This document shows positions 16,066-24,633 of a stretch of 64,000 bases of DNA, piece by piece. The notes beneath the pieces are model-generated. The model had not been told where the DNA came from, did not search any database, and was given only the letters and a program-made list of their open reading frames with translations. Origin of the DNA: Roseisolibacter agri (lineage in GTDB: Bacteria; Gemmatimonadota; Gemmatimonadetes; Gemmatimonadales; Gemmatimonadaceae); the NCBI RefSeq assembly GCF_030159095.1, contig NZ_BRXS01000003.1, positions 682,001 to 746,000 on the forward strand. The letters are read 5' to 3'. How positions within the stretch are numbered: the first letter of the stretch is position 1; each line of letters opens with the position of its first letter. Made by a program: the position numbers and the translations under genes.

Positions 16066-18453
16066 TCAGGTCCTGGCCGCCGCGCCCACCGCCGCGTCCA
16101 GCGCCGACAGCAGCGCCTCGCTCGCGAACGGCTTCTCGATGAACCGCTCGTACGGCCGCGCGGCCGCCTGCGCCGCCTCGTCGCTGTAGCCCGACACGTA
16201 CACGACCGGCAGCCGCTCGCGGCTGCGGCGCAGCAGCGCGACCAGCTCGCGCCCGCCCATCTCGGGCATGCGCAGGTCGGTGACCACGGCCAGCACCTCG
16301 GCGTGGTGCGCCTGCCACAGCATGAGCGCGTCCGCGCCGTGCCGCGCCTCGAGCACCGTGTAGCCCTGGCGCTCCAGCACGCGGCGCGTCGTCGCGCGCA
16401 CCGCGGTCTCGTCCTCCACCAGCAGCACGGTGCCGCGCCCGGCCGTCGGGCGCGCGCTCGCCGCGCCGGTCGCGGGCTCGCCCGTCGGCTGGACGACCCG
16501 CGGCAGCAGGATCGTGAAGGTCGTGCCGGCGCCGGGCGCGCTGTCCACGCGGATCTCGCCCCCGCTCTGCTGCACGATGCCGTAGACGGTGGCCAGCCCC
16601 AGCCCCGTCCCCGCGCCGATCGGCTTCGTCGTGAAGAAGGGCTCGAACAGTCGCGCGCGCGTCGCGTCGTCCATCCCGTGCCCGCTGTCGCGCACGGTCA
16701 GGCGCACGTACGGGCCGCTCGGCAGCGCCCACTCGCCCGTGTCGAACATGCGCCGCGCCTCGCCCGCGTCCATCGCCTGGACGTCGGTCTCGATCGTCAG
16801 CGTGCCGCCGGTGCCCGGATGCCCGTGCATGGGCGTGAGCATCGCGTCGCGCGCGTTCAGCGCCAGGTTCACGAGCACCTGCTCCAGCTGCACCGCGTCG
16901 GCGCGCACGACGGCGGACTCCGCGGCCAGCGTGGTGCCGAGGACGATCTCGTCGCCCAGCACGCGGCGGAGCAGCTGCTCGGCGCCGCGCACGACCTGCG
17001 ACACGTCCACCTCCTGCGGCGCGACGACCTGCTTGCGGCTGAACGCCAGCAGCTGCCGCACCAGCGCCCGCGCGCGCTCGGCGGCCTGCGCGATCTCCGC
17101 CAGGTCCTCGCGCACGGAATGCCCCGGCGGCACCAGCGGCGCGAGGTCCTGCCGCGCGAAGTCGAGGTGCCCCGTGATGACCGTCAGCAGGTTGTTGAAG
17201 TCGTGCGCGATCCCGCCGGCGAGCTGCCCGACCGCCTCCATCTTCTGCGCCTGGCGCAGCTGCGCCTCGAGGGCGAGCCGCTCGGTCGTGTCCTCGACCA
17301 TGCCGACGAAGCCCGTGGTCGTCCCGTCGGCCGCGCGCAGCCGCACCGCGTGCGAGGTCAGCGTGCGCGACGAGCCGTCCGGCCGCCGCACGCGCAGCTC
17401 GAACACGGAGCGCTCGGCGTCGCCGTTGCGGAACGCCAGCCGCTGCCGGTTCATCTCCGCGACGTCCATGGGGTTCACGAGGTCGGCCCAGCGCTCGTTG
17501 AGCAGCGTCTCGCGCGACCGGCCCATGATCTCGGCGCACTGCTCGTTGACGTAGAGCGTGTTGCCGAGCGCGTCGTTCATGAACACGCCCAGCGGCGCCG
17601 CCTCGGCCAGCATGCGGAAGCGCGTCTCGCTCTCGCGCAGCCGCTCCTCCACCGCGCGGCGCTCGGTGACGTCGCGCGTGACGAACAGCGCGCCCACCAC
17701 GGCGCCCAGCGCGTCGCGCAGCGGCGCGCCGTCGGTCTCGAAGCGCCGGCGCCGTCCGGTGAACGTCACCACGTCGAACTCCAGCCCGCGGACCTCGCCC
17801 GCGAACGTCGCGTCCAGCATCGCGCGGAACGGCGCGCGGTCGGCCTCCGCCACCAGCGGCAGCACGTCGCGCCCGCGCACCGCCGCCAGCGATGGGGCGT
17901 CGAGCATCGCGAGGCCGGACGCGTTGATGTCCAGCAGCGCGCCGTCGCGCGCCAGCACCTTCACGCAGTCGGGCGCGGTGTCGAGCACCGCGCGCAGGTA
18001 GCGCGACTGCTCCACGAGGCGCGCGTCGCTCGGCGCCGTGCCGGGCAGCTCCGTGCCGATGACCGCCAGCCCGTCGCCGAACGGCTCCAGCCGGAGCTCG
18101 AACGCGCGCGTGGTGCCCGGCAGCGTCGCCTGCACGGTCGCCGCCTCGGCGCGCTCCATCGCCCGCAAGGCGGCGGTGTGGAGCGGATGACCGACGAGCT
18201 CGGGGAGCTCGTCCCACGCCACGTGGCCGAGCAGCGTGCGCGGCTCGCGGCCGACGAGGACGCCGGCGCGCGCGTTCAGGTACGTGAAGCGCCAGTCGCG
18301 GTCGACGCACACGACGGCGTCCGACACGCGCTCGAACACGCGCGCCACCATCTCGGGTGGCAGGGGCGAGCTCGCGCCGCTGGCGGGAGGGCGGGACGGG
18401 GAGACGGGATCCAGCACGAACGGCGGGCGGGCGGCGCGGGTTGGAGGCGCCAC
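16066..18453 (-). CDS. Hybrid histidine kinase, three PAS domains plus receiver
   Basis: 795 residues, no membrane helix, so a cytoplasmic sensor. Three PAS domains occupy about residues 35-400. The HisKA box G-G-I-A-H-D-F-N-N carries the phosphorylated His at about 415. The ATPase domain shows N-L-A-L-N-A-R-D-A, D-S-G-H-G-M and G-T-G-L-G-L-A-T-V-Y-G. A C-terminal receiver (about 675-795) has the phospho-acceptor Asp in V-T-D-L-R-M-P-E-M-G-G and K in F-I-E-K-P-F. The H-D-F-N-N type with a fused receiver is common in delta-proteobacteria and Gemmatimonadota. Start is a GTG at 18453; the ATG at residue 35 is an alternative. It ends 4 bp from the convergent PAP2 gene. No dedicated DNA-binding response regulator is nearby. 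Confidence 0.92.
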   Translation of the reverse strand: MAPPTRAARPPFVLDPVSPSRPPASGASSPLPPEMVARVFERVSDAVVCVDRDWRFTYLNARAGVLVGREPRTLLGHVAWDELPELVGHPLHTAALRAMERAEAATVQATLPGTTRAFELRLEPFGDGLAVIGTELPGTAPSDARLVEQSRYLRAVLDTAPDCVKVLARDGALLDINASGLAMLDAPSLAAVRGRDVLPLVAEADRAPFRAMLDATFAGEVRGLEFDVVTFTGRRRRFETDGAPLRDALGAVVGALFVTRDVTERRAVEERLRESETRFRMLAEAAPLGVFMNDALGNTLYVNEQCAEIMGRSRETLLNERWADLVNPMDVAEMNRQRLAFRNGDAERSVFELRVRRPDGSSRTLTSHAVRLRAADGTTTGFVGMVEDTTERLALEAQLRQAQKMEAVGQLAGGIAHDFNNLLTVITGHLDFARQDLAPLVPPGHSVREDLAEIAQAAERARALVRQLLAFSRKQVVAPQEVDVSQVVRGAEQLLRRVLGDEIVLGTTLAAESAVVRADAVQLEQVLVNLALNARDAMLTPMHGHPGTGGTLTIETDVQAMDAGEARRMFDTGEWALPSGPYVRLTVRDSGHGMDDATRARLFEPFFTTKPIGAGTGLGLATVYGIVQQSGGEIRVDSAPGAGTTFTILLPRVVQPTGEPATGAASARPTAGRGTVLLVEDETAVRATTRRVLERQGYTVLEARHGADALMLWQAHHAEVLAVVTDLRMPEMGGRELVALLRRSRERLPVVYVSGYSDEAAQAAARPYERFIEKPFASEALLSALDAAVGAAART

Positions 18454-18581
18454 GGCGGGAGGCCACGGCGACAGGGGAGGTCGCCGCGTGCCGGCGACGT
18501 CGTCGCCTCCGGCTCACGCAAGAGATGGGACCGCACGCATCGCCGCAACGGGCTGGAGGAGACGATTGCATGTCAATCTCG

Positions 18582-19571
18582 TCATAACCACCCCGCGGCC
18601 CGATACCACGCGCGCGTCGCCTGCATCCCCGCCTCGAGCGGCAGGTCGGCGCGCCAGCCCAGCTCCGATCGCGCGCGCGCGGCGCTGCACAGCCACCAGC
18701 GCGGCGCGGCCAGGCGCAGCTTCTCGCGGCCCGCCAGCGTGTCGCGCCCGGAGAGCGCCGACCACGCGTCGCCGGCCGCGCCACCCAGCGCCAGCGCCCA
18801 CCGCGGAACGTCGCGCGCCCAGCGCACGCGCGTGCCCGCCGCGCGCGCCGCGGCCTCGTACACGGCGGGCCACGACACCGCCTCGTCGCCCGCGACGAAG
18901 TACGTGCGCCCCGCGGCCGCGGGCACGGTGCCGGCGCGCAGCAGCGCCCGCGCGAGGTCGTGCACGTGCACCAGCGAGAGCCAGGCGTCGCGCGTGCCGG
19001 GAAAGAGCGCGACGCCACGCGCCGCGTGCCGGAAGACGGCGAGGAAGTCGCGGTCGCGCGGGCCGTACACCGCGCACGGCCGCACGACGGCCCACGTCGC
19101 GCCCGCCGCGTGTGCCGCCACCGCACGCTCGGCCGCATGCTTGCTCGCGCCGTACGCGCCGACGGGCGCCGGCGGATCGTCCTCGGTGCGCGGGCGGTCG
19201 CGCGCGGTCGCCGGTCCGGCCGCGGCCTGCGACGACACGAGCACCCCGCGCGGCAGCGATGCGCCGTGCGCGGCGGCCAGCGCGTCGAGCAGCGCGACGG
19301 TGGGGGCGACGTTGCCGGCGTGGAAGCGTGCGGCCGAGTGCGCGCGTGTGACGCCCGCGACGTGGAAGACGACGTCGACGTCGGCCAGCGCGCCCGATCG
19401 CGCGATCGCCGCCGCGTCGTCGAGCGCTGCGACGTGCGTCTCCACACGCGCGTCGGCAGCGGGCGGCGACGCGGGGCGGGCCAGCCGCCGCACGCGCCAC
19501 CCATCGGCCAGCAGCGCGTCCACCAGGTGCGAGCCCACGAACCCGGACGCGCCGGTGACGAGGGCCAGCAC
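18582..19571 (-). CDS. NAD(P)-dependent epimerase/dehydratase (extended SDR)
   Basis: 329 residues from a GTG start. The nucleotide-binding loop is T-G-A-S-G-F-V-G-S-H at the N-terminus and the catalytic Y-x3-K is Y-G-A-S-K. V-V-R-P-C-A-V-Y-G-P-R-D follows, as in UDP-sugar epimerases and 3-beta-hydroxysteroid dehydrogenase-like enzymes. In bacteria that make ceramide, an SDR of this extended type (CerR) reduces the 3-keto group. With the synthase and GNAT genes about 5 kb away this is a reasonable candidate, but it could equally be a nucleotide-sugar or isoprenoid enzyme. It follows the small GNAT gene by 11 bp on the same strand. Confidence 0.82.
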   Translation of the reverse strand: MLALVTGASGFVGSHLVDALLADGWRVRRLARPASPPAADARVETHVAALDDAAAIARSGALADVDVVFHVAGVTRAHSAARFHAGNVAPTVALLDALAAAHGASLPRGVLVSSQAAAGPATARDRPRTEDDPPAPVGAYGASKHAAERAVAAHAAGATWAVVRPCAVYGPRDRDFLAVFRHAARGVALFPGTRDAWLSLVHVHDLARALLRAGTVPAAAGRTYFVAGDEAVSWPAVYEAAARAAGTRVRWARDVPRWALALGGAAGDAWSALSGRDTLAGREKLRLAAPRWWLCSAARARSELGWRADLPLEAGMQATRAWYRAAGWL

Positions 19572-19582
19572 GCGGCGCCGTG

Positions 19583-20092
19583 CTACGCCTGCCGCCCGCG
19601 GCGCCGGCGCTCGCGCCGCGGCGGCGTGTCGAGCGGCTTCACGAACAGGAACTTCTTCCCGATCGACAGCTCCGAGCGCGAGATCGCGGCGTAGCGCGCC
19701 TGCTTCTCCGGATACTCCGCGATGCTCGACTGCGCGAAGCCCATCCCGAGGAAGAGCGTGTCGGCCAGCGAGACCGCGAACAGCTCCGTGTAGCCGCGCT
19801 GCCGCGCGACGCGCTCGGCCTCCGCGATCAGGCGCTTGCCGAGCCCCTGGCCCTGCGCCTCGGGCGCGACGGCGAGCGACACCAGCTCCGCGAGCGACGG
19901 CGCGTACTCGTCGAGCGCGACGCAGCCCACCACCTTGCCGGCCGCGTCGCGCGCCACGCGGTAGCTGTCGATGTGCGACGCCACGAACGCGGGCGTGCGC
20001 GGCAGCGTGAGCCCGTCGGGCGCGTAGATGTTGTTCAGCGCCGCGATCGCGGGCGCGTCGGTGTCGGCGGCAGGACCGATGACGATCGACAT
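19583..20092 (-). CDS. Small GNAT N-acetyltransferase, ArgA-like
   Basis: 169 residues. The acetyl-CoA core reads E-L-V-S-L-A-V-A-P-E-A-Q-G-Q-G-L-G-K-R-L-I, followed by G-Y-T-E-L-F-A-V-S-L-A-D-T-L-F-L-G-M-G-F. The last segment resembles the acetyl-acceptor region of N-acetylglutamate synthase-type GNATs (as in short ArgA proteins). No other arginine genes are in the window, so the substrate is uncertain. The C-terminus ends in a very basic Arg tail. Start is the ATG at 20092; a longer frame upstream runs into a heptamer palindrome and is probably not translated. Confidence 0.8.
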   Translation of the reverse strand: MSIVIGPAADTDAPAIAALNNIYAPDGLTLPRTPAFVASHIDSYRVARDAAGKVVGCVALDEYAPSLAELVSLAVAPEAQGQGLGKRLIAEAERVARQRGYTELFAVSLADTLFLGMGFAQSSIAEYPEKQARYAAISRSELSIGKKFLFVKPLDTPPRRERRRRGRQA

Positions 20093-20103
20093 GGTCGGCT
20101 GGT

Positions 20104-20175
20104 CCGCTCGGCGCTCGGCGCTCGGCGCTCGCTTCGTCGCGGCGACGGACCGAGCGCCGAGCGCCGGGCGCCGAA
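20104..20175. repeat. Family C palindrome (7-bp units)
   Basis: The left arm repeats CGGCGCT every 7 bp (about 20108-20131). The right arm repeats the inverted CGAGCGC unit (about 20150-20173). The two would form a long hairpin between the M28 peptidase stop and the GNAT start. Confidence 0.85.
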
Positions 20176-20193
20176 CAGAACGAGGAGAGTCGG

Positions 20194-21843
20194 TCATTTC
20201 GTGACGGGCATGGGACGCGCCGCCGGCAGCGGGCCGCGCGGCACGCGCGCCGGCAGGTTGGCGGTCTGCAGCAGCACCGCGGCGGTCACCGTCGCCGCCT
20301 GCTTCAGGTCCTCCTCCAGCAGGTTCGCGGCCACGTCGGCGCCCGTGTGGTGCGTGCGCGTCTCGTAGTCGATGGGGTCCTGCAGGAAGGTGAACGCCGG
20401 CACGCCCACGCCCACGAACGGCATGTGGTCGGTGCTTCCCGTGTTCGCCAGCGTCAGCGTCCCCACGCCCAGGTCCGTGAACGGCGCGAGCATCGGGCGG
20501 AACACGTCGCGCGCCGCCGCGTTGCCCTGCAGCCAGATCCCGCGAATGCGTCCCGTACCGTTGTCGAAGTTGAAGTACGACGACACGCGCGCGTGCTCGG
20601 GCTTGAGGCGCATCGTCTCGGGATCGCCCAGGTGCGCACGCACCCAGCCGAGGGAGCCGTAGTAGTCCTCGTGCTCCTCGCCGTCCCAGAGCGCGATGCG
20701 GATGGTGCGGCGCGGCTTCGCGTCCACCGCCTGCAGGATGCGCAGCGCCTCCATCGCGACCGCGCTGCCGGCGGCGTTGTCGGTCGCGCCGGTGCCCGCG
20801 GTCCACGAGTCGAAGTGGCCGCCCACCATCACCACCTCCGCCGCCAGCGACGGATCGCTCCCCGGCAGCTCGGCGATCACGTTCACGCCCTGCGAGTCGG
20901 CGCGCGTGCGCGGCGCCTCCGCGCGCGCCCTCACCTCAACGGCGAGCACCGGTGCGGCCTGCCCCGCGCCCTGCGCCTTCTGCACGAGGTTGAGCACGCG
21001 CGCGTAGTCGTCGCGCGCGACCGACAGCGCGGGCGGCGCGCCGCTGGCGTCGCTGTCGTACGCCTGGTAGCCCGACACCATCGTCGACACCGCGTTGCGG
21101 CTCGGCGTCAGCATCGCCACCGCGCCCGCGCGGCCGAGCGCGGTCAGCAGGCGCAGGCGCTTGCGGACGTTGTCGGCGTAGCCGCCCGCGTCCTCCCAGT
21201 AGTCCTTCGGCGAGCCGGGATCGGTGATGCGCGCCAGCGAGTCGAGCTGCGCGTCGCTCCACCGGTGCGCGAGCGGCTTGAAGCGGCCCGGATCCGCCGG
21301 CACCGGCCCGACGAGCACGATCTTCCCACGCACCTGGTCGGCGACCTTGGCGACGTCCTCCTCGGTGCGCAGCGCCGCGACGTACACCGGCGTCCCGCGC
21401 ACCGTCCCCGGCGTCGACGGGCTCCACGCGTACGGATAGGCGACGAGGCGCGCGTAGTACGGCGCCTCCAGCTCCACCGAGTGGCGCTCGACGGTCCACG
21501 ACAGCCCGCCGCGCGTGCCCCACGCCTCCAGCCGCGCGTTCGCCAGCCCGTAGCTCGCCAGCGTCGCCCGAGTCCACTCGGCCGCCGCGCGGTAGCCGGG
21601 CGATCCCGCGAGCCGCGGGCCGAAGACGTCGGAGAGGATCGTGGCCGTCTCCAGCACCTTCGAGCGCTGCAGCCCCTCCTCGCGGATGCGCGAGAGGACG
21701 GGATCGGTCGGCGTGGCGGACGCGGGGGCGGCAGGCGCGGCGCCGGCGCGGGCGGGCGCGGCCGGGGCGGCCTGCGCGCCGGCGACCAGCGGCAGCAGCA
21801 GGGCGCCGAGGGCGGCGGGCAGGACGCGGGGGGGAAGCGGCAT
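20194..21843 (-). CDS. Exported M28-family zinc aminopeptidase
   Basis: 549 residues with an N-terminal signal peptide (L-P-A-A-L-G-A-L-L-L-P-L-V-A-G-A-Q-A). A protease-associated (PA) domain insert spans about residues 150-310. The M28 catalytic core shows V-G-G-H-F-D-S-W (first ligand His and Asp), D-N-A-A-G-S (bridging Asp), W-D-G-E-E-H (catalytic and ligand Glu) and T-H-H-T-G-A-D near the C-terminus (last His). All zinc ligands appear present. It should act in the periplasm or outside the cell, removing N-terminal residues from peptides. The ATG at 21843 is the only start that leaves a clean signal peptide. Confidence 0.93.
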   Translation of the reverse strand: MPLPPRVLPAALGALLLPLVAGAQAAPAAPARAGAAPAAPASATPTDPVLSRIREEGLQRSKVLETATILSDVFGPRLAGSPGYRAAAEWTRATLASYGLANARLEAWGTRGGLSWTVERHSVELEAPYYARLVAYPYAWSPSTPGTVRGTPVYVAALRTEEDVAKVADQVRGKIVLVGPVPADPGRFKPLAHRWSDAQLDSLARITDPGSPKDYWEDAGGYADNVRKRLRLLTALGRAGAVAMLTPSRNAVSTMVSGYQAYDSDASGAPPALSVARDDYARVLNLVQKAQGAGQAAPVLAVEVRARAEAPRTRADSQGVNVIAELPGSDPSLAAEVVMVGGHFDSWTAGTGATDNAAGSAVAMEALRILQAVDAKPRRTIRIALWDGEEHEDYYGSLGWVRAHLGDPETMRLKPEHARVSSYFNFDNGTGRIRGIWLQGNAAARDVFRPMLAPFTDLGVGTLTLANTGSTDHMPFVGVGVPAFTFLQDPIDYETRTHHTGADVAANLLEEDLKQAATVTAAVLLQTANLPARVPRGPLPAARPMPVTK

Positions 21844-22040
21844 GGGCGTAATGATAGGGACGGGCGGCCGCACGGCGCGACGGCCGAGCGCGCCCACCCC
21901 GCCGCCGCCGCCGCGTGGGCGCGACTGTGGCGTCGGCGCCGCATTCCGCGAACGGGCGCCGGTCCCTACACTGGACGGCGTCCGCGGCCGATACTCGTCA
22001 TCGACCGCCAGTTCTGCGGACAACCGAAACGGCCAACCGA

Positions 22041-22364
22041 GTGCCCGTGCGTCCCGTCTCCGACCGTCAGGTCTACCCCATCGCCCTCGCCGGCACGCGC
22101 GCCGTGCCCCCGGCGTCGCCGTACGCGGCGCGCGCCTACGGCGAGGCCACGCGGGTGGGTGAGCGCCAGTCGCCGGCCCCTCGCGACCGGCGCCCCGAGA
22201 CGGCGGCCGCGGATGCCGGCCGCGCCCTGCTCGCCGCGCGCCCCGCGGCCCCGGGCGTCGAGACCGAGGTGTCGATCCGCATGTACGCCGACGGCGGCAG
22301 CATCTCGGTCGTGCGCCATCTGCGCGGCGGCGAGACGGTGGGGATCGAGGCGCTCATTCGCTGA
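22041..22364 (+). CDS. Small protein of unknown function
   Basis: 107 residues from a GTG start. A basic, disordered N-terminus is followed by an ordered-looking C-terminal stretch with alternating strand residues (V-S-I-R-M-Y-A-D-G-G-S-I-S-V-V-R-H-L). No signal peptide or metal motif. A strong terminator hairpin lies 37 bp after the stop, which supports it being a real transcription unit. A weak promoter-like TTCCGC - 17 bp - TACACT precedes it at about 21945-21973. I do not recognise the family. Confidence 0.55.
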   Translation: MPVRPVSDRQVYPIALAGTRAVPPASPYAARAYGEATRVGERQSPAPRDRRPETAAADAGRALLAARPAAPGVETEVSIRMYADGGSISVVRHLRGGETVGIEALIR

Positions 22365-22401
22365 GACGCGGCGCCCTCCTCCCGCCTGGCGGGTGACGAC
22401 G

Positions 22402-22433
22402 AAGGGCCGGCTTCCGTGTGGAGGCCGGCCCTT
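22402..22433. terminator. Intrinsic terminator hairpin, bidirectional
   Basis: AAGGGCCGGCTTCC (22402-22415) pairs with GGAGGCCGGCCCTT (22420-22433) around a GTGT loop: 14 pairs with one T-G wobble, followed by a T run. It lies between the small + strand gene and the convergent creatininase-like gene. Confidence 0.85.
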
Positions 22434-22440
22434 TCGATTG

Positions 22441-22513
22441 CTGCGTGCATCGTGCTGCGTGCTGCGTGAGGGGCGACCCAAGCGGCCGTTCACGCAGCAC
22501 GCAGCACGCAGCA
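22441..22513. repeat. Family D palindrome (CTGCGTG heptamers)
   Basis: The left arm carries CTGCGTG units (22441-22468). The right arm carries inverted CACGCAG units (22491-22513). It abuts the 3' end of the creatininase-like gene. Confidence 0.85.
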
Positions 22514-23275
22514 TCATTCGTACAGATCTCCGACGTCCGCCGCCGCCAGCTCCACCAGGAACCCGCCGATCCGCTCCGACACGACGTCGAGGAAGCGCGC
22601 GCCGCGCTCCGGCGTCGCCGCGCGCGGATCGCCGATCCCGGTGTCCGCGGTGACCGTCGTCCACGGGCGCGGCGCCCACGCCCAGCGCTCGCGCAGCCCC
22701 GCCACCTTCGGCCGCCGCTCGCGGCCCGGGCCCGCCTCGTCCAGCGGGCGCACGAGCGCCGGCGCGACGTGCTGCATCACGCTCGTCTCCAGCTCGCCCG
22801 CGTGGTCGCCCGGCTCGTCGAAGTAGGGGCGCGCGTCCACCACCTGCCACCAGTTCACCGCGCACACGAACACCGACGTCCGCGGCACCAGCTCGCGGAT
22901 CATCGTCTTGAAGTCGTTGCCGCCGTGCCCGTTCAGGATCACGAGCTTGCGCACGCCCTGCCCCTCGAGCGCCGACACGAGGTCGCGCAGGATCGCGGCC
23001 TGCGTCGACGGATGCACGTTGAGGCACAGCTTCAGGTCGAGCTGCGTCGTCTGCACGCCGAACGGCACCGTCGGCAGCACGACCACGCGCGCCCCCGCCT
23101 CCCACGCGCGCCGCGCCGACTCCGCGGCCACCGCGTCGCACTGGATGTTGTCGGTCGCGTACGGCAGGTGGTAGTTGTGCGGCTCGGTCGCGCCCCACGG
23201 CAGGACGGCGACCTCGTACGACGTGTCGGCGACGGTGCGCCACGTCGACTCGGCGAGGATGTAGGGACGGGTCAT
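22514..23275 (-). CDS. Creatininase-family amidohydrolase
   Basis: 253 residues, the usual family length. Metal-binding landmarks are present: P-W-G-A-T-E-P-H-N-Y-H-L-P-Y-A-T-D, N-G-H-G-G-N-D and D-H-A-G-E-L-E-T-S. Family members are creatininase, the formamide hydrolases of riboflavin/F420 synthesis and the peptidase MftE of mycofactocin maturation. No mycofactocin, creatine or F420 genes are nearby, so the substrate is open. It appears as a single gene with a palindrome at each end. Confidence 0.88.
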   Translation of the reverse strand: MTRPYILAESTWRTVADTSYEVAVLPWGATEPHNYHLPYATDNIQCDAVAAESARRAWEAGARVVVLPTVPFGVQTTQLDLKLCLNVHPSTQAAILRDLVSALEGQGVRKLVILNGHGGNDFKTMIRELVPRTSVFVCAVNWWQVVDARPYFDEPGDHAGELETSVMQHVAPALVRPLDEAGPGRERRPKVAGLRERWAWAPRPWTTVTADTGIGDPRAATPERGARFLDVVSERIGGFLVELAAADVGDLYE

Positions 23276-23286
23276 GCCGTCGAACC

Positions 23287-23325
23287 TAGAGCGTCGAGCG
23301 GTGAGCGTCGAGCGGGGAGCGTCGT
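23287..23325. repeat. Family C heptamer array, single arm
   Basis: Five or so GAGCGKC-type units at 7-bp spacing (AGAGCGTCGAGCGGTGAGCG and onward). I see no inverted partner arm within 300 bp. The rest of the gap to 23533 holds a weak GCCGGC hairpin (about 23487-23514) that could end the lytic transglycosylase transcript. Confidence 0.7.
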
Positions 23326-23533
23326 CCGCAGTTCAGCGTCTGCGTCCACCAGCTCGCGTATGCGACGGTTCGCGTGGAGAGCGTGCGGCACGGATCAGGT
23401 TTGCTCGCCGCGCGAACGCTGCGACGTGGAAGGGCATGTCTCGCGACGACGCCCGTCCTGCGCACGAATGCCCGAACGCAAGAGAGCCGGCCCCACGAAG
23501 GAGCCGGCCCACGCGATCGAGCGATCAGAGCAC

Positions 23534-24319
23534 TCAGTCCGCGGCCGTCGGCGTCGCGGGCGTCGTGCGCATCGCGAGCGTCATCCGCAGGGGCTGGCCG
23601 ACGCACGTCGCGAAGTCCGCCGCCCCGCACTGCGACGTCGCGTAGCGCTCGACGTTCGCCATCACCTTGTCCGGATACGAGTGGCACCCCTTCGTGTTCG
23701 TGCCGCGCACGCACCCGTTGTAGCGCAGGAGCCCCGTGCGCACCGCGCCCTGCGGATCCGCGTCGCGCGTGCCCGCGCGGTACACGTAGTGACTCAGGAT
23801 GTGCACGCCGTAGCGCAGATTCGTCTCGTCGTCGCGCAGGTCGCGGCCGAACAGCTTGCCCAGCGTCGGCACCCACACCTTCGGGTAGATCTGCATCAGC
23901 CCCACCGCGCCGACGTTCGAGCGCGCGCGCGACTTGAACGTCGTGTTCTCCGCCAGCATCACGCCGAACACCAGCGCGGGCGGGACCTTCTTGCGGTACG
24001 CCTCGCGCACCGCGAACGTCGCGATCGAGTCCGCGCGCGCCGCGTCGATGCGCCCCGTGCGCAGCAGGTCGTCCGCGAACGCGCGCCGGTCGGCCTCGAA
24101 CTGCGCGCTGTTGAGCGCGGCCTCGGCATCCGCCACCGTCCACGGCGCGCGCACGGCGGCCGAATCGCGCCACGTCGTCGGCGTCCACGCCTGCTCGGCT
24201 ACGCGCTGCGCGACCGTCGTGCGGCCGACGTACACGGGCTGCACCACCTGCGTGGCCACGACGATGGCCGCGATGGACGCACCCGCGAGCGCGAGCTGAC
24301 CGAGCAGGGACTTCGCCAT
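23534..24319 (-). CDS. Membrane-anchored lytic transglycosylase (SLT domain)
   Basis: 261 residues. An N-terminal hydrophobic segment (L-A-L-A-G-A-S-I-A-A-I-V-V-A) acts as signal or anchor. The SLT core reads G-V-M-L-A-E-N-T-T-F, with the catalytic Glu, then G-A-V-G-L-M-Q-I-Y-P and N-L-R-Y-G-V-H-I-L-S-H-Y-V, ending with L-L-R-Y-N-G. It should cleave peptidoglycan glycan strands in the periplasm. Two Cys pairs near the C-terminus could form disulphides. Start ATG 24319 gives a normal anchor. The 314-bp gap upstream separates it from the divergent O-antigen-ligase-like gene; on this strand it holds a weak GTCACA - 17 bp - TATCGA promoter-like pair near 24420-24450. Confidence 0.9.
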   Translation of the reverse strand: MAKSLLGQLALAGASIAAIVVATQVVQPVYVGRTTVAQRVAEQAWTPTTWRDSAAVRAPWTVADAEAALNSAQFEADRRAFADDLLRTGRIDAARADSIATFAVREAYRKKVPPALVFGVMLAENTTFKSRARSNVGAVGLMQIYPKVWVPTLGKLFGRDLRDDETNLRYGVHILSHYVYRAGTRDADPQGAVRTGLLRYNGCVRGTNTKGCHSYPDKVMANVERYATSQCGAADFATCVGQPLRMTLAMRTTPATPTAAD

Positions 24320-24633
24320 TCCGTAACGCTCCTCACACGATGGGGAACAGGCGCGACGGCGGCACGCCACCAGGGGGCGCGCCGTCGCGTCGATCGCGCA
24401 CCGCTCCGCGATCGTTGCTCGATAGAACTTATCCCGCTCTTTGTGACGCACGCCGCAGATTCGCGCGGGATGGCGCCCGTTTCTGACCGCGGAGTCAGCG
24501 TCGCGCGAAGATCGCATGCGCGGCATGGTGGACCGACCCCGACCGCACGCGCGCCAGTCAATCGCGCGCGCTATGTTAGCACGGTCGGGTCCGCTCATTC
24601 GGTGACCCGCATCTCCCGTCCCCGCCCTCCGTC

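Noticed and set aside
22514-23275. Creatininase-like gene as mycofactocin MftE
   Set aside because: No mftA-D or other mycofactocin genes are nearby.
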